From positions 242,726-306,725 of the forward strand of contig JAEUKH010000022.1 of the NCBI GenBank assembly GCA_016792845.1: 64,000 nt of DNA, read 5' to 3'. Numbering within the stretch: position 1 is the first letter of the stretch; every line of letters begins with the position of its first letter. The notes under the pieces were generated by a model, which saw only the letters and a list, made by a program, of their open reading frames with translations, was not told the origin of the DNA and ran no database searches. This document shows, one piece after another, positions 58,453-64,000 of this stretch. Made by a program: the position numbers and the translations under genes. Source of the stretch: Myxococcales bacterium (lineage in GTDB: Bacteria > Myxococcota_A > Polyangia > Polyangiales > Ga0077539).

Positions 58453-60561
58453 ATGTCCGACGGGCGGCAGTGTGTGTGCGAGAGCCAGATCGAGGCTGTC
58501 GAGGTCTTTGCGCGAGGCGCGATGGTGACGCGGCGGGTGCATCTGCCCGACGAGGCGCCCGCGGGGCGGTGGTTCTGCCGGCTTGAGGGCCTGAGCGTGC
58601 TGGCCGAGCCCGGGAGCTTTCGGGTCGCGCTGGAGGGGGCGCCTGGGCGTCGGGTCCAGTCGGTGCGGGTCGCGCCTGCGGTGAGCGCGGTTGGGGCGGC
58701 GCCGAGCGGCTTGCATTTGGAGCTTGAGGCGCTGCGCGGCAAGGTGGCAGCCCTTGAAGCCGAGCTTACCTTCCTTTCTGAGCAGTGGCAGCGTCTCGGC
58801 GACGTTGTTTTGGCGCCTGGATACGACGCGCTGCGCGGAGCCGAGACGCGGCGGGCGATGGTGCATCGCGGCGCGGAGACCCTCGCGACGTCGAAGATGT
58901 TGGCCGAGCGCCTCGCGGTGACCGCCGACGCGCAGGCGCAGGTGCGGCGGTCGCTCAGCACCGCGCGTGAGGCGCTCTTCGCGGCCGAGGTGGCCTGGTC
59001 GCAAGCCGACGCGGCGCACGCCCGGGGCGCCGATGCGGCCTCGATGGTGGCCGAGATCGAGCTCGTGGGCGACGGCCCGCTCGGGGGCGTGTGTGTCAGT
59101 TATGCCGTGGGCGCGGCGCGCTGGTGGCCGCGCTACACCCTTCGGCTCGACGGCCAGGGGCGGCAGGCGCGGTGGCGCGTAGAGGCCCTGGTGGCCCAAG
59201 ATTCGGGTGAAGACTGGCGCGGGGTCGCGCTGTCGCTCTCGACCGCAGATCTCGCCTACGACGCGCGCTTGCCGGTGTTGCCTTCGCTGAAGCTCGGACG
59301 GGCGAACCCGAGGCGGCGGGCGCATCGCGAGGCTCCCGAGGGGCTCGACGCGCTCTTCACGGGCTACGATCGCGCGTCGGTGCGGTCGGCGCCGCCTGAG
59401 CGCGCGGTGAAGGCTCGCCCCGCGCTCGCGCGACCCGTCGAGGCCGAGCCCGAGCCCTACACAAGCACCGGGGCCGGGTACGTCGAGGACGACGCGCCCG
59501 AGGTCATGGCCGAAGAGGCGCCGCGCCCGCGTAAGAAGGCAGCTCCGAGGGGGGGCGAGATGGCGCGAGGTGCGATGCCCGGGGCGCCCATGATGCAGGC
59601 GTCGTTGGCGCCGGCGGCGCGAAAGAGCGTGGGGGCGTTCTCGATCGGGAGCGCCCTCGCGCAGCGCGACGAGGGGTACGGCGGCGCCGAGGGCGGCGGC
59701 GAAGCGGCGCAAGAAGAGGCCCTCGCCCTGGAGCCGAGCGACGCGTGGATGATGTTTGATCAGCTTGAGGTGCGGGGGCCCGACGATGCGGCGCGGCGTG
59801 GGCGTCTTGTGCGCCGCGACGATGGCGCGATGGCGGTGAAGCGGGCCGCGGCGGTGGCCCGGGTCGAGGGCGTCGAGGTGCAGGCGGGGATGGCCGATCC
59901 GAGGGCGAGTCGCGGTTTGTTCGACCATCGGTACAGCGTCGAGGGCATCGCCGATGTGCCCGCTGATGCGCTCCTGCACGGGGTCTCGCTCGGCGAGGGT
60001 GAGGGCGCGCCGGTGCTGCGGTGGCGGAGCTTGCCGCGCGAGCGGGCCGAGGTGTTTCGCGAGGCTGAGCTACGAAATCCGCTCGATGTGCCGCTCTTGG
60101 CGGGGCCCGTCGAGGTGTTTCTCGACGGGGCGCTCCTGGCCGTGTCTGAGGTCGAGCGGGTCGACCGAGGGGGCACCATTCGCGTCGGGATGGGCGTTGA
60201 GTCGCGCCTTCGTATCGCGCGCAACGTGCGCGTTCAGGAAGAGAGCGTGGGGCTTCTCGGGGGCGACACCGCGGTGACCCATACGGTGAGCGTCGAGGTG
60301 GCGTCGAGCCTGGGGCAGCCGGCCCTCGTCGACGTGCTCGACCGCGTGCCCGTGAGCGACGAGAAGGGCGTCGAGGTCGTGTTTCTCGGCGCGAAGCCAG
60401 AGTGCGAGGTCTACCTTCAGGGTGAGCGCGGCGCGCCCATCCGTGGGGGTCGGCGTTGGCAGCTGATCGTGCCCGCGGGGGGCCGGAGCGCGATCGAATT
60501 CAGCTACCGTGTGAGCTTCGCTTCGAAGTTCGAGCTCGTAGGAGGCAATCGCCGTGACTGA
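58453..60561 (+). CDS. DUF4139 (mucoidy-inhibitor-like) protein
   Basis: The protein has 702 aa. The ATG at 58453 has a GGAGGTG ribosome-binding site 5 bp upstream; a start at 58354 precedes it and has none. The N-terminal part has the DUF4140 look (IEAVEVFARGAMVTRRVHLP), followed by a coiled-coil helix (LEALRGKVAALEAELTFLSE), then the DUF4139 region (YAVGAARWWPRYTLRLDGQG, AQDSGEDWRGVALSLSTADL, and a C-terminal strand-rich domain with NPLDVPLLAGPVEVFLDGAL). About 150 low-complexity residues interrupt it. Function is unknown in bacteria. The downstream gene is a paralogue overlapping its stop. Confidence 0.82.
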   Translation: MSDGRQCVCESQIEAVEVFARGAMVTRRVHLPDEAPAGRWFCRLEGLSVLAEPGSFRVALEGAPGRRVQSVRVAPAVSAVGAAPSGLHLELEALRGKVAALEAELTFLSEQWQRLGDVVLAPGYDALRGAETRRAMVHRGAETLATSKMLAERLAVTADAQAQVRRSLSTAREALFAAEVAWSQADAAHARGADAASMVAEIELVGDGPLGGVCVSYAVGAARWWPRYTLRLDGQGRQARWRVEALVAQDSGEDWRGVALSLSTADLAYDARLPVLPSLKLGRANPRRRAHREAPEGLDALFTGYDRASVRSAPPERAVKARPALARPVEAEPEPYTSTGAGYVEDDAPEVMAEEAPRPRKKAAPRGGEMARGAMPGAPMMQASLAPAARKSVGAFSIGSALAQRDEGYGGAEGGGEAAQEEALALEPSDAWMMFDQLEVRGPDDAARRGRLVRRDDGAMAVKRAAAVARVEGVEVQAGMADPRASRGLFDHRYSVEGIADVPADALLHGVSLGEGEGAPVLRWRSLPRERAEVFREAELRNPLDVPLLAGPVEVFLDGALLAVSEVERVDRGGTIRVGMGVESRLRIARNVRVQEESVGLLGGDTAVTHTVSVEVASSLGQPALVDVLDRVPVSDEKGVEVVFLGAKPECEVYLQGERGAPIRGGRRWQLIVPAGGRSAIEFSYRVSFASKFELVGGNRRD

Positions 60562-62149
60562 CGCCAATGCGCAACGGGTTGTGCTCGACGGTGAGAGCGT
60601 GGCCACGCGGGTGACGCTGTTCGAAGACCGGGCCGAGGTTCAGCGCACCGTCGAGGTGGTGGCGCCGCGCGAGCACTTTTGGGTGCGGGTGGGCGGGCTC
60701 GGGGTGGCCCTCGACGACGCCTCTCTGGTGGCCTCGGTGCGGGGCGAGGGCGGGCGCGTGGTGGGCCACGAGGTGCAGCGCGTCGTGCGTGATGTCTATG
60801 TGCTCGACGAGGCCGCGCGCGCCGAGGCAGAGCGGGCGCACGATGAGGCCCGCGACGGGCACGCTCAGGCCGAGGCGCGGTGCGAGGCGCTGCGGCGTGA
60901 GGCGGGGTGGATCGGGCAGGCGATCGAGGCCTGGTTCGCGGGGGTGGCGGCGGTTCCGCGAGGGGGTGAGGGGGCGCCGGGGGCGGGGGCGTCGCAGTGG
61001 GCAGAGGCCCTCGCGGCGCTCGAAGCGGAGATGACGCGGGTGAACGAGGCGTTGGCGGCCCAGCTTCGGGCGCTCGATGCCGCCGCGCGGCAGCTCGCGC
61101 AGGCCGTCGCGGCGTGGCGGGTCGCGTGTCGACAGGTGCCCCGGGTCGAGGCGACGCTGGTGCTCCAGGTGGCCGGTGATCTCGGTAAAACTCTATTGAT
61201 TGAGATGAGTTATAGAACTCCGTGCGCGCTCTGGCGGCCCGAGCACCTGGCGCGCCTGGTGACCCGTGACGGCGCGCCGGTGATCGCGTTCGAGAGTTGG
61301 GCCACGGTGTGGCAATCGACCGGCGAGCGGTGGGACGATGTGGCGTTGCGCTTCTCGACGGCGCGCCCGGCGCAGTCGGCGACGCCTCCGCTCGAGACCG
61401 ACGACGTCTTGCGGACGCGGCGAAAGACCGAGGCCGAGCGGCAGAACATTCAGGTCTCGCTGCGCGAGCAGACCGTCGCCGTGGCGGGGCTCGACCGCGG
61501 CGCGCGGGTGGTCGATGAGATGCCCGGCGTCGACGATGGGGGTGAGGCCCTGTGGTTCGCGCCCGAAGGCGCCGCGAGGGTGCCGAGCGACGGGGCTCCG
61601 CATCGGGTGCTCTTGCAGCGGTTTGAGCTGCCGTGCGTGCTTGAGCGGGTGGCCATGCCCGAGAAGGGCGAGACGGTGCATCTGCGGGCGACGGCGACGC
61701 TGCGCGGGGTGTCGACGCCCCTCCTGGCGGGGCCCGTCCAGGTGGCCCGGGAGGCGACCCTGGTGGGGCGGGGGCGGGTCGATTTTGTGGCCCGGGGTGA
61801 GCCCTTCGAGCTCGGGTTCGGTGTCGAAGACGGCGTTCGGGTGCGGCGCCGCGTCGAAGACAAGCGCGAGGTGACCGTGGTGATGGGCACGCAGAAGCTC
61901 GTTCGTACGGTGAAGGTCACGCTCAGCAACCTCTCCGACGAGGCGCGCACGGTGCTGGTGGTGGAGCGCTTTCCGGTGAGCGAGCTCGATGAAGTTCGGG
62001 TCTTCGCGCCGACCGACCCGGGGTGGAGCTTTGAGGCCCGAGACGGGCTCGCGCGGGCCGCGGTGACCCTGGAGCCTCGGGCGACCCACGCGCTGAGCCT
62101 GACGTGGCGCCTGGAGGCCAGCAACAAGGTGCAACTGCCGTTCGCGTGA
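60554..62149 (+). CDS. DUF4139 (mucoidy-inhibitor-like) paralogue
   Basis: The protein has 531 aa from a GTG at 60554 with GGAGG at 60541-60545; it overlaps the previous stop by 8 bp, so translation is coupled. The layout repeats that of its neighbour without the low-complexity insert: VATRVTLFEDRAEVQRTVEV, an Ala/Glu coiled coil (EAERAHDEARDGHAQAEARC), MSYRTPCALWRPEHLARLV, WQSTGERWDDVALRFSTARP, and a strand-rich end with TPLLAGPVQVAREATLVGRG. The two probably form a complex. The kinase gene follows 46 bp later. Confidence 0.82.
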   Translation: MTDANAQRVVLDGESVATRVTLFEDRAEVQRTVEVVAPREHFWVRVGGLGVALDDASLVASVRGEGGRVVGHEVQRVVRDVYVLDEAARAEAERAHDEARDGHAQAEARCEALRREAGWIGQAIEAWFAGVAAVPRGGEGAPGAGASQWAEALAALEAEMTRVNEALAAQLRALDAAARQLAQAVAAWRVACRQVPRVEATLVLQVAGDLGKTLLIEMSYRTPCALWRPEHLARLVTRDGAPVIAFESWATVWQSTGERWDDVALRFSTARPAQSATPPLETDDVLRTRRKTEAERQNIQVSLREQTVAVAGLDRGARVVDEMPGVDDGGEALWFAPEGAARVPSDGAPHRVLLQRFELPCVLERVAMPEKGETVHLRATATLRGVSTPLLAGPVQVAREATLVGRGRVDFVARGEPFELGFGVEDGVRVRRRVEDKREVTVVMGTQKLVRTVKVTLSNLSDEARTVLVVERFPVSELDEVRVFAPTDPGWSFEARDGLARAAVTLEPRATHALSLTWRLEASNKVQLPFA

Positions 62150-62195
62150 ACGGTGACGCGCGCGGGCCGAGGGTGGTACCTTCTCGGCTCGCGCG

Positions 62196-63863
62196 ATGAC
62201 CGCTTTGTTGACGGAAGGTGTCTCGGTCGAGGGGCGCTATGTGCTCCAGACGCAGCTCGGTGAGGGCACCTTCGGCAGTGTCTGGCGGGCCCGCGACGCG
62301 CGTCTCTCGGGGCGCGACGTGGCGGTGAAGGTGCTCAAGCCCGAGCTGCTCGAACAGCCCACGGCGGTGAGCCGCTTCGACGCCGAGGCCGACGCGCTGG
62401 CGCAGCTCTCACACCCCAACATCGTCGCCGTGCTCGACCGCGGCACCTGGGAGGGCAAGCGTTACATCGTCACCGAGTTTGTGGCGGGGCAGACCCTCTC
62501 GGCGTGGATCGAAGACCATCGCAGCCGCGGGGCCGCGCCTGAGCTGCGCGTGGTGGCCCAACTCTTCGAGCAAATTTGCGCGGCGGTCGAGGCGGCGCAT
62601 CGGGTGCGCTCGCCGGGGGCCCTGGTGCACCGCGACATCAAGCCCGAGAACGTCATCATCAAGGTGAGCGTCGATGGCGAGCGGGTGGCCAAGCTCATCG
62701 ATTTTGGCATCGCGCAGCTCGGGCGCCGAGACCGTACGGCGTCGGGGGTCTCGCTCGGCACGCCGCTCTACATGGCGCCCGAACAGGCCTACGGTTACTC
62801 AGAGGGCGTCGGCACGTGGACCGACGTGTTCGCCCTCGGCGTGGTGCTCGTCGAGATGCTGACCCTGCGGGCGCAGCCGTCGGAGAAGGAGCCCTGGTGG
62901 GGGGCGGTGATCCGTGACGTCGACCCGCTGCCGTTGGTGAGCGCGTGGCGGCCCGATGTGCCCGCGGCGGTGTGGGCGGTGGTCGCGCGGTGCATGCGTC
63001 GCGAGGGCCGCGAGCGGTACGTCGACGCGGCGGCGCTGCGCGAGGCGTTCAGGGCGGCGCTGCGTACGAGCGGGCTCTTGAGCGGTGAGGTGCTCGGCGC
63101 GCTCGTGCCCGCGGGGCTCGCCGACTCGGGGGCGCGGCCGGCGGCGGCGCCGGAGCCTGTTCACTCTCCTGAGGCGCACGCGGCGACGGTGGTGCAGGCC
63201 GCGGTGGCCGAAGAGGCTCCGTTGCCGTGGGGGCTCATCGCGCTGGGGGTGGTGCTCGGCGCGGTGCTGGTGGCGGCGGCGATCGTGGTGGCGCTCGTGC
63301 GGTCCGATCAGGCGCGGCAGCGTGCGGCGCAAGGGGGCGCGTCGGCGGCGCCAGCGATCGCGGCGGCGGGCGGGGGCGAGGCGCCGAGGGCCGAGGTGGA
63401 GCGCTTCCTCAGGGGGTGGGAGGCGCTCTTTGTGCGGGGCGATTCTGAAGCGTTTTCAAGGTATTACGCTCCGCAGGTGCGCTCTCACGGGCGGGCCGAG
63501 GCGCAGACCCCGGTGAGCCTCGCCGAGGGGGTCGCGGCCGATCGCGGTCGCGGCGCGACGCTCACGGTCGACCCTGCGCAGAGCACTTGGGCGAACGAGG
63601 CGGTGACGGGTGAGAATGTGCCGTCGGTGTGCCGCACGGTGCCTGGGGCCACGGGGCCCGTGCTGAAGGTGCGCGCGTGGGTGCGCGAGTACCGCGCCGA
63701 CCGTAACGCGGTGGTGGGCTGCGCGCGGCTCGAAGGGGTGTTCCTCTTGCGGCTCCGTCAGACGCCTGAGGGCCTGCGGATTTGTCACGAGAGCTGGTCG
63801 CTCGAAGACGGCATTTGCGCGTCGTGTCCGACGGCGTCGGTGTGTCGCGGGCGGGGTCTCTAG
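62196..63863 (+). CDS. Transmembrane Ser/Thr protein kinase (Hanks type)
   Basis: The protein has 555 aa. Kinase motifs are complete: LGEGTFGSVW (21-30), the ATP Lys in DVAVKVLKPE, HRDIKPENVI near 146, IDFGIAQLG near 168, GTPLYMAPEQ near 189 and DVFALGVVLVEM near 209. A single membrane helix (PWGLIALGVVLGAVLVAAAI) at about 343-370 leads to an extracytoplasmic domain of about 160 residues (VERFLRGWEALFVRGDSEAF, ending ICHESWSLEDGICASCP), an NTF2-like sensor with cysteines. Its target may include the FHA activator. The TAG stop overlaps the end of an IS transposase on the other strand. Confidence 0.93.
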   Translation: MTALLTEGVSVEGRYVLQTQLGEGTFGSVWRARDARLSGRDVAVKVLKPELLEQPTAVSRFDAEADALAQLSHPNIVAVLDRGTWEGKRYIVTEFVAGQTLSAWIEDHRSRGAAPELRVVAQLFEQICAAVEAAHRVRSPGALVHRDIKPENVIIKVSVDGERVAKLIDFGIAQLGRRDRTASGVSLGTPLYMAPEQAYGYSEGVGTWTDVFALGVVLVEMLTLRAQPSEKEPWWGAVIRDVDPLPLVSAWRPDVPAAVWAVVARCMRREGRERYVDAAALREAFRAALRTSGLLSGEVLGALVPAGLADSGARPAAAPEPVHSPEAHAATVVQAAVAEEAPLPWGLIALGVVLGAVLVAAAIVVALVRSDQARQRAAQGGASAAPAIAAAGGGEAPRAEVERFLRGWEALFVRGDSEAFSRYYAPQVRSHGRAEAQTPVSLAEGVAADRGRGATLTVDPAQSTWANEAVTGENVPSVCRTVPGATGPVLKVRAWVREYRADRNAVVGCARLEGVFLLRLRQTPEGLRICHESWSLEDGICASCPTASVCRGRGL

Positions 63864-64000
63864 TGTCCCCCGCCAGAAGTCCGCTCGCAAAACCTCCTGA
63901 TATTCTCGAGGATGTCATCCGCGGTCGCGGTCCAGCAGAAGGACTTGGTCTCCCTCAATGCGAGGTAGGTCGCGATCGCCTCTTCGAGTTCACGCACGCT
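63860..64000 (-). CDS. IS630-family transposase, C-terminal part (rest outside window)
   Basis: Reading the minus strand from 64000, 46 codons are open to the TAG at 63860-63862. The product SVRELEEAIATYLALRETKS, then FCWTATADDILENIRRFCER, is the typical end of IS630-type DDE transposases. The terminal inverted repeat is not identifiable. The gene's stop overlaps the kinase stop by two bases, so the element's end may lie inside, or define, the end of the kinase gene. Confidence 0.85.
   Translation of the reverse strand, partial: SVRELEEAIATYLALRETKSFCWTATADDILENIRRFCERTSGGGH
63860..64000 (-). mobile_element. Right-edge IS630-family insertion sequence (partial)
   Basis: Inferred from the transposase tail. 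The other end and the terminal repeats are beyond the window. GGCGGGG and CCCCCGCC flank the kinase stop (63850-63874) as a hairpin that could be the IS end or a terminator. Confidence 0.55.

Noticed and set aside
1..64000. tRNA, rRNA and riboswitches
   Set aside because: I saw no cloverleaf, rRNA or recognisable riboswitch sequence by eye, including upstream of ribF; a covariance-model scan was not possible.

Overview
The window is very GC-rich, densely coded DNA that looks like a myxobacterium (Myxococcota, deltaproteobacterial lineage). The signs are a cell-surface protein with a MYXO-CTERM tail and Cys-rich repeats (31201-33696), an FHA-type sigma-54 activator, a eukaryotic-like Ser/Thr kinase, a metacaspase-like protein, many short lipoproteins, and frequent ATGA/GTGA overlaps inside operons. 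I cannot name the species.

Layout. 1-6.7 kb: the end of a probable glycerophosphate acyltransferase gene, a divergent GpsA-like dehydrogenase and a dienelactone-hydrolase-like protein on +. On - there follow an HTH/propeller-like protein with a sigma factor, a redoxin-like lipoprotein with a RlaP nucleotidyltransferase, and two small secreted proteins. 6.84-25.24 kb: a defence island bounded by a 38-bp perfect direct repeat. It carries a class 1 DISARM anti-phage system (drmA, drmB, drmC, drmMI and, after a gap, drmD). Between drmMI and drmD lie an opposite-strand two-gene module (XRE-like HTH plus ImmA/IrrE metallopeptidase, and a permuted papain/NlpC-like protein), an unknown 253-aa protein, and repeat-rich DNA with a dyad operator pair before drmD. 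The right repeat encodes the last codons of the neighbouring chromosomal gene, so the island sits at that gene's 3' end.

25.2-36.7 kb: mostly core or envelope genes: a TPR protein, RibF, an Smr protein, an FGE-domain lipoprotein followed by an unusual 22-bp-period array of dyads, a thioredoxin-like ferredoxin, two secreted helical-repeat proteins, the MYXO-CTERM protein, a degenerate M48-like membrane protein and an EEP-family lipoprotein. 36.7-42.1 kb: a minus-strand cluster with a cyanuric-acid-hydrolase/barbiturase-family enzyme, an alpha/beta-hydrolase fused to a ThDP enzyme, a thioredoxin and a CoA-disulfide-reductase-like flavoprotein. This looks like an undescribed catabolic route.

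42.3-55.3 kb: a lipoprotein with one more copy of the dyad, a membrane spermidine-synthase-like protein, a metacaspase-like/zinc-ribbon protein, a CNNM/CorC-type protein, a histone-H1-like protein, a radical-SAM three-gene group and the FHA/sigma-54 activator. 55.3-58.2 kb: three tandem Hcp (type VI secretion) genes, each with its own sigma-54 promoter, an identical ribosome-binding leader and a shared 3' element. 58.4-63.9 kb: two DUF4139-type proteins and a transmembrane Ser/Thr kinase. The window ends inside an IS630-family transposase read on the minus strand.

The strongest leads are the direct-repeat-bounded DISARM island with its embedded peptidase module and GC-shifted methylase segment, the sigma-54-wired hcp array, and the hydrolase-ThDP fusion cluster.
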